From: an uncultured Oscillospiraceae bacterium
GTDB lineage: Bacteria > Bacillota > Clostridia > Oscillospirales > Oscillospiraceae
Assembly: GCA_947585425.1 (NCBI GenBank)
Contig: CANPWZ010000012.1
Coordinates: 1-51,588, forward strand
Reading direction: 5' to 3'
DNA length: 51,588 nt
Made by a program: the position numbers and the translations under genes. Positions 42,071-50,219 of the stretch are shown one piece after another (the stretch's first letter is position 1; every line of letters starts with the position of its first letter). The notes under the pieces were generated by a model that worked only from the letters and a program-made list of their open reading frames with translations, was not told where the DNA came from and made no database searches.

Positions 42071-43066
42071 TCAGAAGATGCGGGTCTCGGCCCGCTGATG
42101 GTACAGGTCCAGCACCGCCTGGGCCACCCGGTCGGCGGAGTGGCGGGCGTACTGGCCGCCGTCCTCCACCAGGGAGCGCATGTGCAGCTCCGCGCCCAGC
42201 GCCTCGATCTCCTTCCGATCCACCTTCAGCGGCTCGGCGTCCTCCTGGGAGTAGCGCTCCAGCAGCTCGCCGCCGATGGGGGCGAAGTTGCACAGGCACA
42301 GGTCCACCAGCCCCGGCCCGCCGTGCTCCAGCAGGGCGGCCAGATGGTCGGCGGCGGTCATGCCCTCGGTCTCGCCGTCCTCGGTCATGATGTTGGAGAT
42401 ATAGATCTTCAGGGCCCTGCTGTCCCGGATGGCGTCGGCGACGCCGTCCACCAGCAGGTTGGGGATGACGCTGGTATACAGGCTGCCGGGGCCCAGCAGG
42501 ATCAGGTCGGCGCGGCGGATGGCCTCCAGGACGTCGGGCAGGGCCGGAGAGCGTTCCGGCAGCAGGCGGACGTGGTGGATGCGGCAGGCCTGCGCTTTTT
42601 TAAAGTCGGCGATCCTGGACTCGCCGCAGACGCTGGCGCCGTTGTCGAAGGTGGCCTCCAGCTTCACGTCGGCGTTGGTCACCGGCAGGATGCGCCCCGT
42701 GATGGCCAGCACCTGCCCCATCCGGGCCACCGCCTGGTCAAAGGAGTCGGACACGCCGTTCAGGGCGGCCAGCAGCAGGTTGCCGAAGGCCTGGCCCGCC
42801 AGGCGCCCGTCGGGGTAGCGGTAGGCCAGCAGCTGCTGCATCAGGGATTCGGTGTCGGCCAGGGCCTCCATGCAGTGGCGGATGTCGCCGGGGGGCGGCA
42901 TCCCCAGGTCCTCCCGGAGGACGCCGGAGCCTCCCCCGTCATCCGCCACGGTGACGATGGCGGTCAGATCGTTCACATAGAATTTCAGGCCCCGCAGGAG
43001 GGTGGACAGCCCCGTCCCGCCCCCCAGCGCCACCACGGCGGGGCCGCTTTTCCGTTTCGTCTTCAT
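42071..43066 (-). CDS. yvcK: YvcK/GlmR, CofD-like UDP-GlcNAc-binding protein
   Basis: A 331-residue protein. VVALGGGTGLSTLLRGLK near 10, TVADDGGGSGVLRED near 41 and LLGPGSLYTSVIPNLLV near 196 are typical. In B. subtilis YvcK (GlmR) binds UDP-GlcNAc and helps direct carbon into envelope precursors. ATG 43064-43066 lies seven bases after GAGGG; GTG two codons upstream is an alternative start that would overlap rapZ. Confidence 0.95.
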   Translation of the reverse strand: MKTKRKSGPAVVALGGGTGLSTLLRGLKFYVNDLTAIVTVADDGGGSGVLREDLGMPPPGDIRHCMEALADTESLMQQLLAYRYPDGRLAGQAFGNLLLAALNGVSDSFDQAVARMGQVLAITGRILPVTNADVKLEATFDNGASVCGESRIADFKKAQACRIHHVRLLPERSPALPDVLEAIRRADLILLGPGSLYTSVIPNLLVDGVADAIRDSRALKIYISNIMTEDGETEGMTAADHLAALLEHGGPGLVDLCLCNFAPIGGELLERYSQEDAEPLKVDRKEIEALGAELHMRSLVEDGGQYARHSADRVAQAVLDLYHQRAETRIF

Positions 43067-43068
43067 GG

Positions 43069-43932
43069 TCACGCCCTCGTCATGTCCCGGTGGGTCTCGG
43101 AGGCCGCGTAGCCCAGGCCCTGGATGTATTCCGTCAGCGCGTGGGTGATGGCCACCGAGCGGTGCCGCCCGCCGGTGCAGCCCACGGCGATCACCAGGGC
43201 GCTCTTGCCCTCCTCCACGAAATGGGGCAGCAGAAAGGCCAGCAGGGACTGGATGCGCTCCATGAACTCCCCCGTCTCCCGGCAGGCGAACACGAAATCC
43301 CGCACCCCGGCGTCCAGCCCGGTCTGGTTTTTCAGCTCCTGGACATAAAACGGATTGGGGAGGAACCGCGCGTCGAACACCATGTCCGCCTCCAGCGGCA
43401 GGCCGTACTTGAAGCCGAAGGAGGTGACGGTGACGCTCATCTCCGCCCCCGTGGCGCCCCCCGGGCCGAACATATCCAATACCTGGCCCCGCAGCTTTTT
43501 CACCGGCTGGGAGGAGGTGGAGATCACGTAATCCGCCCGCCGCCGCACCGGGGCCATGGCGGCCCGCTCCCGCTCCACCGCCTGAATGAGGCTGCCCGCC
43601 TCCGCCATCAGCGGATGGAGCCGCCGGGTCTCCTTGTAGCGCTGGAGGATGGTGGCGTCGTCCGCCTCCACGAACAGGATCTTATAGGGGAACTTCATGG
43701 CGTCCAGGATGGAGAGGGCGTCGAACAGGCCGTCGAAGTTCTCGCCGCCCCGGATGTCGCACACCATGGCCACCCGCTCATAGGCCCCCGTGCCCGCCAT
43801 GCACACCTCAGCGAACTTGGGGATCAGCACCGGGGGCAGATTGTCCACGCAGAAAAAGCCGCTGTCCTCCAGAATGGACATGACGGTGGACTTGCCCGCC
43901 CCGGACAGGCCGGACACGATCAAAAATTCCAC
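43069..43932 (-). CDS. rapZ: RapZ RNase adapter/nucleotide-binding protein
   Basis: A 287-residue RapZ/YvcJ protein with Walker A GLSGAGKS at 8-15, the DIRG motif near 60, FVEADDATILQRYKETRR near 91 and C-terminal GCTGGRHRSV near 245. In E. coli RapZ controls glucosamine-6-phosphate synthesis; in Firmicutes the role is less clear. GTG start at 43930-43932 after AGGAGGGG. It is followed by yvcK with a start overlapping or adjacent. Confidence 0.95.
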   Translation of the reverse strand: MEFLIVSGLSGAGKSTVMSILEDSGFFCVDNLPPVLIPKFAEVCMAGTGAYERVAMVCDIRGGENFDGLFDALSILDAMKFPYKILFVEADDATILQRYKETRRLHPLMAEAGSLIQAVERERAAMAPVRRRADYVISTSSQPVKKLRGQVLDMFGPGGATGAEMSVTVTSFGFKYGLPLEADMVFDARFLPNPFYVQELKNQTGLDAGVRDFVFACRETGEFMERIQSLLAFLLPHFVEEGKSALVIAVGCTGGRHRSVAITHALTEYIQGLGYAASETHRDMTRA

Positions 43933-43944
43933 GGCGCTCCCCTC

Positions 43945-44856
43945 CTATCTCAGCAGCCGCACTTCCGGCTCCAGCTCCAAGCCGGCGGCGGCCAGTACCC
44001 GCTCCCGCACTTGGTCCATCAGTTTCAAAATGTCCGCGCAGGTGGCCCCGCCGGTGTTGACGATGAACCCCGCGTGCTTTTCCGACACCTGGGCCCCGCC
44101 CACCCGCAGGCCCTTCAGCCCGCACTGGTCGATGAGGGCGGCGGCGAAGTGGCCCTGGGGCCGCTTGAAGGTGGAGCCGGCGCTGGGGAACTCCAGGGGC
44201 TGCTTCTCCTTCCGGCGGGCGTTGAGGTCGTCCATTTTGGCCTTGATCTCCGCCCGATCCCCGGGCTGTAAAGCAAATATAGCTGACAGGATCAGCCGCT
44301 CCCCGCCCTCAAAGGCGGAGTGGCGGTAGGCAAAATCGCACCCGGCGTTGGGGATCTCCGCGGTGTTCCCCTGCCGGTCCATCACCGTGACGGACTCCAC
44401 CACCTGGCACAGCTCCCCGCCGTAGGCCCCGGCGTTCATGGTGGCCGCGCCCCCCACGCTGCCGGGGATGCCCGAGGCGAACTCCAGCCCCGTGAGGCCC
44501 CGGTCCCAGGCGGCGCCCGCCAGCCGGGACAGCAGCACCGCCCCTCCGGCCCAAAGCCGCCCGTCCACCTCCCGGACCTGGTCGAAGTCCCCGGCCAGCT
44601 TGACCACAAAGCCGGGATAGCCCTCGTCGGCCACCAGCAGATTGGAGCCGTTGCCCAGGAAAAAGGGCTCCACCCCCAGCTCCGCCGCCGTTTTCAGGGC
44701 CAGGGCCGCCTCCCCCTTCGTCCCGGGCAGGGCCATCAGGGCGGCGGGCCCCCCCACCCGGAAGGTGGTATAGCGGCTCAGCGGCTCGTTCCGCCGCAGC
44801 TCCAGCCCCGGCGCGGCGGCGCGGAGACGGGCATATAATTCACTCAGGTAGTCCAT
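43945..44856 (-). CDS. murB: UDP-N-acetylenolpyruvoylglucosamine reductase MurB
   Basis: A 303-residue FAD enzyme that makes UDP-MurNAc for peptidoglycan. FAD motifs YTTFRVGGPAA near 29, GNGSNLLVADEGYPG near 67 and IPGSVGGAATMNAGAYG near 125; catalytic SAGSTFKRP near 226. ATG at 44854-44856 after AGGAGG; a GTG or ATG seven codons upstream is less likely. It heads the murB-rapZ-yvcK-whiA-dnaE-cls run and has its own promoter. Confidence 0.95.
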   Translation of the reverse strand: MDYLSELYARLRAAAPGLELRRNEPLSRYTTFRVGGPAALMALPGTKGEAALALKTAAELGVEPFFLGNGSNLLVADEGYPGFVVKLAGDFDQVREVDGRLWAGGAVLLSRLAGAAWDRGLTGLEFASGIPGSVGGAATMNAGAYGGELCQVVESVTVMDRQGNTAEIPNAGCDFAYRHSAFEGGERLILSAIFALQPGDRAEIKAKMDDLNARRKEKQPLEFPSAGSTFKRPQGHFAAALIDQCGLKGLRVGGAQVSEKHAGFIVNTGGATCADILKLMDQVRERVLAAAGLELEPEVRLLR

Positions 44857-44893
44857 GGCTGCCTCCTGAAAACGCATACTGTTTCAATGTAGG

Positions 44894-44922
44894 ATTATAC
44901 CACACGCGCCGGCAAATGAGAA
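44894..44922 (-). promoter_or_regulatory. Promoter of murB
   Basis: On the minus strand TTCTCA (44917-44922), 17 bases, perfect TATAAT (44894-44899). The start codon is about 38 bases downstream. Confidence 0.65.
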
Positions 44923-44952
44923 TACCCTGATGGCAAAAATTAAGAAATCCAT

Positions 44953-44987
44953 AAAAAGGAATGGCGCCGCTTGCGCGGCGCCGTTCC
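44953..44987 (-). terminator. Terminator of the Cys-rich protein gene
   Basis: A 13-base-pair stem (44958-44970 with 44975-44987) and TTTTT on the minus strand, 9 bases after the stop. Confidence 0.85.
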
Positions 44988-44995
44988 GGCTGCTG

Positions 44996-45835
44996 TCAGA
45001 TGTTCCCGCAGCAGCACTTGGTCTCCTGCCAGCCTTCGGGCGGGGCGATAGTGTTGGGCGGGAAGAACTCCTCCGTGGGGAACTGGACCTGCCTGAAGAT
45101 GGAGCAGGGGTCCTCCTCCCCGCCGCCGGTGCACTCCTTGCTGGGCACGCAGTAGTCGTAGGCGGGGATGAGCAGCTGGCTGTCCCGCTCCAGGCGGATG
45201 ATGGAGAACTGGCCCAGGGTGACGTACACCCTCCGGCCCTCGCCCCCCATGTTCAGCTCCCCGGGGAAGCAGGCGGCGATGCCGGCGGGCACCTCGGCCC
45301 CCTCCCCGCAGCCGCAGGAGGGCGGCGCGTCGCAGGGGTCGGCCAGCCGCATGGACAAGATGATGGGGTCCACGGAGCTAACCACCGCGATGGGCAGGTT
45401 GGTGCTGGACAGCTCCTGCTGATCCAGGTCGCCGGCGCTGCTGACGGAGGAGAACACCTTGGCGGAGCCCTCGCTGCCGAACAGGATGGCCCGCTTGTCA
45501 AAGACGGCCAGGCCGCAGATGGACACCGGCCGGGCGGCCCCCACGAAGGCGTCGGCGGTGACCCGGTAGAAGTACCGCACGTCCACGGTGAAGTAGCCCC
45601 GGTTGAAGCCCACGGGCTCCACGTCGATGTAAGCGTACAACAGCTCGGCCTGGCCGGCCTTCAGGCTGATGGCCCGGTCGATGACGGCCTGGGAGCTGGC
45701 GGTGGGATAGAGGCGCAGATCCTCCACGCAGTCCTTGTCCCGGCAGCTGTCAAAGATCTTTCTGGTGTGGATGCACACGGCCTCCCGGATACCGGCGGTA
45801 TCGCTGACGGAGCCGGGCTCGATCAATTCAGCCAT
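44996..45835 (-). CDS. Uncharacterised cysteine-rich protein, possibly spore associated
   Basis: A 279-residue soluble protein that I cannot assign to a named family. Features: start MAELIEPGSVSDTAGIREAV, paired Cys at CIHTRKIFDSCRDKDC near 20-35, CDAPPSCGCG near 190, CVPSKECTG near 243, and the terminal KCCCGNI. The spacing and the Cys-rich C-terminus resemble clostridial spore-coat or structural proteins, but this is inference. ATG 45833-45835 has GGGAGG. Monocistronic, with its own promoter and terminator between murB and purA. Confidence 0.8.
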   Translation of the reverse strand: MAELIEPGSVSDTAGIREAVCIHTRKIFDSCRDKDCVEDLRLYPTASSQAVIDRAISLKAGQAELLYAYIDVEPVGFNRGYFTVDVRYFYRVTADAFVGAARPVSICGLAVFDKRAILFGSEGSAKVFSSVSSAGDLDQQELSSTNLPIAVVSSVDPIILSMRLADPCDAPPSCGCGEGAEVPAGIAACFPGELNMGGEGRRVYVTLGQFSIIRLERDSQLLIPAYDYCVPSKECTGGGEEDPCSIFRQVQFPTEEFFPPNTIAPPEGWQETKCCCGNI

Positions 45836-45897
45836 ATTCGTACCTCCCAATGGTTGATGGGATGGGGGCGCGGACAGGGTCTGCCCCCTCCACTCCC

Positions 45898-45926
45898 ATT
45901 GTATGAACAGGTTGAAATTGCGTGAA
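45898..45926 (-). promoter_or_regulatory. Promoter of the Cys-rich gene; -10 also fits a sporulation sigma
   Basis: The minus strand has TTCACG (45921-45926), 17 bases, TACAAT (45898-45903). The same -10 reads CATACAAT (45898-45905), the -10 consensus of sigma-E-type promoters. A sigma-E -35 is not evident at the expected place. Confidence 0.45.
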
Positions 45927-45954
45927 AAGAGGCCCCGCAAAGCGGAGCCTCTTT
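45925..45954 (-). terminator. Terminator of purA
   Basis: Stem AAAGAGGC-CCGC with GCGG-GCCTCTTT (one mismatch) followed by TTTTC on the minus strand, 8 bases after purA. Its T run overlaps the -35 of the next promoter. Confidence 0.75.
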
Positions 45955-45961
45955 GGGATCC

Positions 45962-47242
45962 TCACCGCATGGCGATCTCGTGGCGCCTGGGGCCGGTGGA
46001 GACGATCTTGATGGGCACGCCGATGCGCTCCTCCAGGAACTCCACATACCGGCGGGCGTTGGCGGGCAGGGCGCTGTAATCGGTGACCCCCCGCACGTCG
46101 CACTTCCAGCCGGGGAGCGTCTCGAACACGGGCCTGGCCCGCATGAGGGCGGGGGTGGTGGGGAACTTGTCCGTCACCGCGCCGTCCACGTCATAGCCCA
46201 CGCACACCTTGATCTCGTCCAGATAGCCCAGCACGTCCAGGCAGGTCAGGGCGGCCTGGGTGGCCCCCTGGACCATGCAGCCGTACTTGGTGGCCACCGC
46301 GTCGAACCAGCCCACCCGGCGGGGCCGCCCGGTGGTGGCGCCGAACTCGCCCCGGTCGCCGCCCCGCCGGCGCAGCTCGTCCCCCTCGGGGCCGGTGAGC
46401 TCGCTGACGAAGGGCTCGGTGTGGGAACCCACGCTGGAGGAGTACGCCTTGGTGACGCAGATCACATCCTCGATGGCCGTGGGCGGCACGGGGGCGCCCA
46501 CGCAGCCGTAGCCGGCCAGGGTGTGGGAGGAGGTGGTCATGGGAAAGATGCCCAAGTCGGGGTCCTTCATGGAGCCCAGCTGTCCCTCCAGCAGGACGGT
46601 CTTGCCGGATCGGACGGCCTCGTGGAGGAAGGACACCGCATCCCCCACATAGGGGGCGATCCGCTCCCGGAGGGAGAGGAGCTGGCCAAACAGCTGATCC
46701 TCATCCAGGGCGGGTTTGTGATAGAGATGCTCAAACAGGACGTTCTTCACCTCCACCGCCCGGTGGAGCCGGTCCCGGAGGCGGGCTTCCTCGAACAGGT
46801 CGCAGACCTGGATGCCCGTCTTGGCGTATTTATCCGAATAGAAGGGGGCGATGCCGCTCTTGGTGGAGCCAAAGGCCCGCCCGCCCAGGCGCTCCTCCTC
46901 GTACCCGTCCTGGAGGACGTGGTAGGGCATGAGCAGCTGGGCCCGCTCGGACACGATCAGGTTGGGGGCGGGCACCCCCTGGCCGGTGATGTCGGCCAGC
47001 TCGGCGGCCAGCTTGGCGATGTCCAGGGCCACGCCGTTGCCGATGACGTTGGTCACATGGGGATAGAAGATGCCGGAGGGCAGGATGTGCAGGGCGAACC
47101 GGCCGTAGTCGTTGATGATGGTGTGGCCGGCGTTGGCCCCGCCCTGGAAGCGGACCACCACGTCGGACTGCTCGGCCAGCAGGTCGGTGATCTTGCCTTT
47201 TCCCTCGTCGCCCCAGTTGGCGCCCACGATCGCTTTTACCAT
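45962..47242 (-). CDS. purA: Adenylosuccinate synthetase
   Basis: A 426-residue enzyme that joins IMP and aspartate on the way to AMP. The GTP-binding WGDEGKGK is at 10-17, GGANAGHTI near 40, GSTKSGIAP near 130 and GATTGRPRRVGWFD near 300. ATG at 47240-47242 after GGAGG. It is apart from the purine operon and divergent from yerC. Confidence 0.97.
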   Translation of the reverse strand: MVKAIVGANWGDEGKGKITDLLAEQSDVVVRFQGGANAGHTIINDYGRFALHILPSGIFYPHVTNVIGNGVALDIAKLAAELADITGQGVPAPNLIVSERAQLLMPYHVLQDGYEEERLGGRAFGSTKSGIAPFYSDKYAKTGIQVCDLFEEARLRDRLHRAVEVKNVLFEHLYHKPALDEDQLFGQLLSLRERIAPYVGDAVSFLHEAVRSGKTVLLEGQLGSMKDPDLGIFPMTTSSHTLAGYGCVGAPVPPTAIEDVICVTKAYSSSVGSHTEPFVSELTGPEGDELRRRGGDRGEFGATTGRPRRVGWFDAVATKYGCMVQGATQAALTCLDVLGYLDEIKVCVGYDVDGAVTDKFPTTPALMRARPVFETLPGWKCDVRGVTDYSALPANARRYVEFLEERIGVPIKIVSTGPRRHEIAMR

Positions 47243-47313
47243 TTTGATACCTCCGCCCGCCGGGATTCGCAACCGCGGCGCGGTTTGCCTTTTCCGGCGG
47301 ACACAGCGCTATC

Positions 47314-47342
47314 ATTATATGTGACTTTTCTCCTATGCGCAA
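47314..47342 (-). promoter_or_regulatory. Promoter of purA
   Basis: On the minus strand TTGCGC (47337-47342), 17 bases, perfect TATAAT (47314-47319). The leader before purA is about 65 bases. Confidence 0.65.
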
Positions 47343-47374
47343 GTGTTTTTATCCGATTTGAGCAGAATTCGTCC

Positions 47375-47403
47375 TTTACTTTCGCATGCGAAAGTGGTAA
47401 AAT
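47375..47403 (+). promoter_or_regulatory. Promoter of yerC
   Basis: TTTACT (47375-47380), 17 bases, TAAAAT (47398-47403). The perfect 18-bp palindrome fills the spacer. Confidence 0.6.
47378..47395. promoter_or_regulatory. Perfect 18-bp palindrome, likely operator
   Basis: ACTTTCGCATGCGAAAGT is its own reverse complement and lies between the -35 and -10 of the yerC promoter and about 35 bases from the divergent purA promoter. A second, shorter dyad TTTGC-GA-GCAAA follows near 47408-47419. The first target gene is a TrpR-type DNA-binding protein, so autoregulation is plausible. Confidence 0.6.
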
Positions 47404-47452
47404 CATGTTTGCGAGCAAATTCCCGTGTACATCACAGATAGGGGGATCCACC

Positions 47453-47734
47453 ATGCAAAAAGATGGACAGCGATACGCCCTGCTCCACAAGGCCATCCTC
47501 TCGCTGAAAAACGAGGAGGAGTGCGATGCCTTCTTCCAGGACCTCTGCACCGTCGCCGAGCTGCGGGCCATGGCCCAGCGGCTGGAGGTGGCCCAGCTTC
47601 TGGACCAGGGGCTGATCTACAATGACATCCTCCAGCGCACCGGGGCCTCCAGCGCCACCATCAGCCGGGTGAACCGGGCGCTCCAATACGGCGCCGACGG
47701 CTACAAGGCCGTCCTGCCCCGGCTGAAAAAGTGA
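47453..47734 (+). CDS. yerC: YerC/TrpR-family DNA-binding protein
   Basis: A 93-residue protein of the YerC/YecD group with a TrpR-like fold: ILSLKNEEECDAFFQDLCT near 15, LRAMAQRLEVAQLLDQG near 38 and the helix-turn-helix TGASSATISRVNRAL near 63. The ligand is not known; despite the fold there is no sign of tryptophan genes here. The palindrome in its promoter suggests it represses itself. Ribosome-binding site GGGGG; the stop overlaps the next start by 4 bases. Confidence 0.9.
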   Translation: MQKDGQRYALLHKAILSLKNEEECDAFFQDLCTVAELRAMAQRLEVAQLLDQGLIYNDILQRTGASSATISRVNRALQYGADGYKAVLPRLKK

Positions 47735-48471
47735 GCGGCGCATACACCGTCCTGGCGGAGCACTATGACCGCCTCACCGGGGACGTGGACTACAAAAAGT
47801 GGGCGGACTACATCCAGCGGCACTTCCGGCGGCTGAAACGGCCCGTCCGCTCGGTGGCGGAGCTGGCCTGCGGCACCGGCACCCTGGCCGCCCTGCTGGC
47901 AAAGCGGGGCTATCAGGTCACCGCCATGGACCTGTCTCCCGATATGCTGTCCATGGCCGCGGAGAAGTGCGAAGGGCTGGACGTGGCCCTGGTGTGTCAG
48001 GATATGTCCCGGCTGAGGCTGCCGGAGCCCGTGGACGCGGTGGTCTGCTGCCTGGACAGCGTCAACTACGTGACAAAGCCCGCCGCGCTGAGGCGGGCCT
48101 TCCGGCGGGTATACGACGCCCTTTCCCCCGGCGGCCTGTTCCTGTTCGACGCCAAGACCCCTCTTGCCCTGGAGTCGGCGGGCGGGCAGACCTATGTGGA
48201 TGAGCGGGAGGACCTGCTGTGCCTCTGGCGGGGGGAGTGGTCCCCCAGGCGGCGTATCTGCGGCTACGGCGTCGATCTGTTCGCCCTCCGGCCCGACGGG
48301 GCCTGGGAGCGGGCGGGCGAGTACCACGAGGAATACGCCTATACGCCTGCGGAACTGGAGGGGTATCTGCGGGAGGCGGGCTTCCCCGCCGTGAGCGTCT
48401 ACGGCGACAAGACCATGTCTCCGCCCCAGGAGGGCGCGGAGCGGGTCTTCTTCGCCGCCGTCAAACCATAA
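47731..48471 (+). CDS. Class I SAM-dependent methyltransferase
   Basis: A 246-residue methyltransferase with SAM motifs VAELACGTGTLAALLAKRG near 41-59 and VTAMDLSPDMLSMA near 62, plus VCCLDSVNYV near 104. The substrate is unknown. GTG start overlapping the yerC stop (GTGA). Same order yerC-methyltransferase-hslO suggests one operon. Confidence 0.9.
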   Translation: MSGAYTVLAEHYDRLTGDVDYKKWADYIQRHFRRLKRPVRSVAELACGTGTLAALLAKRGYQVTAMDLSPDMLSMAAEKCEGLDVALVCQDMSRLRLPEPVDAVVCCLDSVNYVTKPAALRRAFRRVYDALSPGGLFLFDAKTPLALESAGGQTYVDEREDLLCLWRGEWSPRRRICGYGVDLFALRPDGAWERAGEYHEEYAYTPAELEGYLREAGFPAVSVYGDKTMSPPQEGAERVFFAAVKP

Positions 48472-48485
48472 AAGGAGCATTTCCC

Positions 48486-49367
48486 ATGGATCAGATCGTC
48501 CGCGTCATCGCGAAAAACGCCCCCGTCAAGGCCATGGCAATCTCCGGCGCCGGCCTGGTGGAGCGGGCCCGGGCCATCCACGACTGCTGGCCGGTGGCCG
48601 CCGCCGCCCTGGGGCGGCTGCTCATGGCCGCCTCCATGATGGGGGCCGTCATGAAGGAGGACAACGCCTCCGTCACCCTGCGCGTCAAGGGGGGCGGGCC
48701 CCTGGGGTCCCTCACCGCCGTGTCGGACAGCTCCGGCAACGTGCGGGGCTACGTGCAAAACCCCGCCGTGGACGTGCCCCGGAAGGCCAGAGGCAAACTG
48801 GACGTGGGGACCGCCGTGGGGCACGAAGGGGAGTTCACCGTCATCCGGGACATCGGCCTGAAGGACCCCTATATCGGCTCGGTGGGCCTGGTCAGCGGCG
48901 AGATCGCCGAGGACATCGCCGCCTACTTTGTGGAGAGCGAGCAGATCCCCACCGCCTGCGCCCTGGGGGTGCTCATCGACCTGGACCAGACCATCAAGGC
49001 GGCGGGGGGCTACCTCATCCAGCTGCTGCCCGGCGCGGATGAGAGCGTCATCAGCGCCATCGAACAGGGGGTGGCCCGGCTGGGGCCGGTGTCCGCCCGG
49101 CTGGACGCGGGCATGGACCCCCTGGCCCTGCTGAAGGAGGCGCTCAGCGGCTTTGAGCTGGAGGTGCTGGAGACCGCCCCGGTGGAGTACCGCTGCTACT
49201 GCTCCCGGGAGCGTGTGAGCCGGGCCCTCATCAGCATGGGAGCCAAGGAGCTGCGCTCCCTGATCGAGGAGCAGCACGGGGCGGAGGTGTCCTGCCAGTT
49301 CTGCGACAAAGTCTATCATTTCTCGGCGGAGGACCTGGAAAAGCTGATTCGGGAGGCGGAGGGGTGA
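48486..49367 (+). CDS. hslO: Hsp33 redox-regulated chaperone
   Basis: A 293-residue Hsp33. The redox zinc site is complete: C237-x-C239 and C270-x2-C273. Under oxidation the zinc is released and the chaperone becomes active in the cytoplasm. N-terminal domain about 1-180, linker to 230, zinc domain at the end. ATG 48486 after AAAAGGAG. No clear terminator separates it from the tRNA promoter. Confidence 0.96.
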   Translation: MDQIVRVIAKNAPVKAMAISGAGLVERARAIHDCWPVAAAALGRLLMAASMMGAVMKEDNASVTLRVKGGGPLGSLTAVSDSSGNVRGYVQNPAVDVPRKARGKLDVGTAVGHEGEFTVIRDIGLKDPYIGSVGLVSGEIAEDIAAYFVESEQIPTACALGVLIDLDQTIKAAGGYLIQLLPGADESVISAIEQGVARLGPVSARLDAGMDPLALLKEALSGFELEVLETAPVEYRCYCSRERVSRALISMGAKELRSLIEEQHGAEVSCQFCDKVYHFSAEDLEKLIREAEG

Positions 49368-49427
49368 CCCTCTCCTCCCCGTCAAAATCCCGTCCCACTT
49401 TTCCCGTATTTTTTTCAAAATTTCTTA

Positions 49428-49457
49428 TTGACATTTCCACCCTCCCTTTGCTATAAT
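49428..49457 (+). promoter_or_regulatory. Strong promoter of the tRNA cluster
   Basis: Perfect TTGACA (49428-49433) and TATAAT (49452-49457) with an 18-base spacer and an A/T-rich upstream stretch, as expected for a stable-RNA promoter. Confidence 0.8.
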
Positions 49458-49491
49458 AGCAAACGCCGTCTGACAAACGGCAGGGCTTCGA

Positions 49492-49567
49492 GGGAGCATA
49501 GCTCAGCTGGGAGAGCACTTGCCTTACAAGCAAGGGGTCACAGGTTCGAGCCCTGTTGTTCCCACCA
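49492..49567 (+). tRNA. tRNA-Val (anticodon TAC)
   Basis: 76 bases including encoded CCA. Acceptor GGGAGCA pairs with TGTTCCC; anticodon stem CTTGC/GCAAG with loop CTTACAA; GGTTCGAGC T arm. Confidence 0.97.
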
Positions 49568-49589
49568 CTCCTTCGGGAGGGCAAACTGT

Positions 49590-49666
<77 letters not shown>

Positions 49667-49681
49667 CTTTTAATTCCATAT

Positions 49682-49757
<76 letters not shown>

Positions 49758-49759
49758 AT

Positions 49760-49835
49760 GCGAGTGTAGCTCATCTGGTAGAGCGCCACCTTGCCAAGGT
49801 GGAGGTAGCGAGTTCGAGCCTCGTCACTCGCTCCA
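49760..49835 (+). tRNA. tRNA-Gly (anticodon GCC)
   Basis: 76 bases including CCA; two bases after tRNA-Phe. Anticodon loop TTGCCAA in the CCACC/GGTGG stem. A weak hairpin and a T-rich stretch follow. Confidence 0.97.
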
Positions 49836-49897
49836 TTCTTTTTCAAATGGAGCCACGGTTCTATTTGAAGCCGCCGGCGGATATACTGTTGGTGCGT

Positions 49898-49971
49898 GGC
49901 GCCATAGCCAAGTGGTAAGGCAAGGGTCTGCAAAATCCTGACCCCCAGTTCGAGTCTGGGTGGCGCCTCCA
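49898..49971 (+). tRNA. tRNA-Cys (anticodon GCA)
   Basis: 74 bases including CCA. Acceptor GGCGCCA pairs with TGGCGCC; anticodon loop CTGCAAA in the AGGGT/ATCCT stem. Confidence 0.97.
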
Positions 49972-50006
49972 AAGAAAGAGCAGGCCCCGGCCTGTTCTTT
50001 CTTTTT
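49972..50006 (+). terminator. Terminator after tRNA-Cys
   Basis: GAAAGAGCAGGCC pairs with GGCCTGTTCTTTC, then TTTTT. It ends the five-tRNA unit. Confidence 0.85.
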
Positions 50007-50018
50007 GCCTCTCCCCGC

Positions 50019-50047
50019 TTGACATTGTCCGGCGCGGCAATTATAAT
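50019..50047 (+). promoter_or_regulatory. Separate promoter of tRNA-Pro
   Basis: Perfect TTGACA (50019-50024), 17 bases, perfect TATAAT (50042-50047), directly before tRNA-Pro. Confidence 0.85.
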
Positions 50048-50058
50048 CAAATCCACAT

Positions 50059-50134
50059 CCGGGTGTAGCGCAGTTGGTAGCGCGCTTGGTTCGGGACCAA
50101 GAGGCCGTGGGTTCAAATCCCGCCACTCGGACCA
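50059..50134 (+). tRNA. tRNA-Pro (anticodon CGG)
   Basis: 76 bases including CCA. Acceptor CCGGGTG pairs with CACTCGG (one G-T); anticodon loop TTCGGGA in the CTTGG/CCAAG stem. It has its own promoter and terminators. Confidence 0.97.
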
Positions 50135-50185
50135 CATCGAGTGTTCATAAGGGATTTCACCTTATGAACACTCGATGTCTTTTTC
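50134..50185 (+). terminator. Terminator after tRNA-Pro
   Basis: A 19-base-pair perfect stem (50134-50152 with 50160-50178) and a T run. The 5' arm starts at the last A of the encoded CCA. Confidence 0.85.
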
Positions 50186-50191
50186 TAAGTA

Positions 50192-50219
50192 GAGCAGGCG
50201 TGACGCCTGCTCGTTTTTT
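50192..50219 (+). terminator. Second terminator next to the recombinase remnant
   Basis: GAGCAGGCG-TGA-CGCCTGCTC followed by GTTTTTT on the plus strand. It abuts the 3' end of the recombinase gene and may mark the boundary of the inserted element. Confidence 0.75.
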
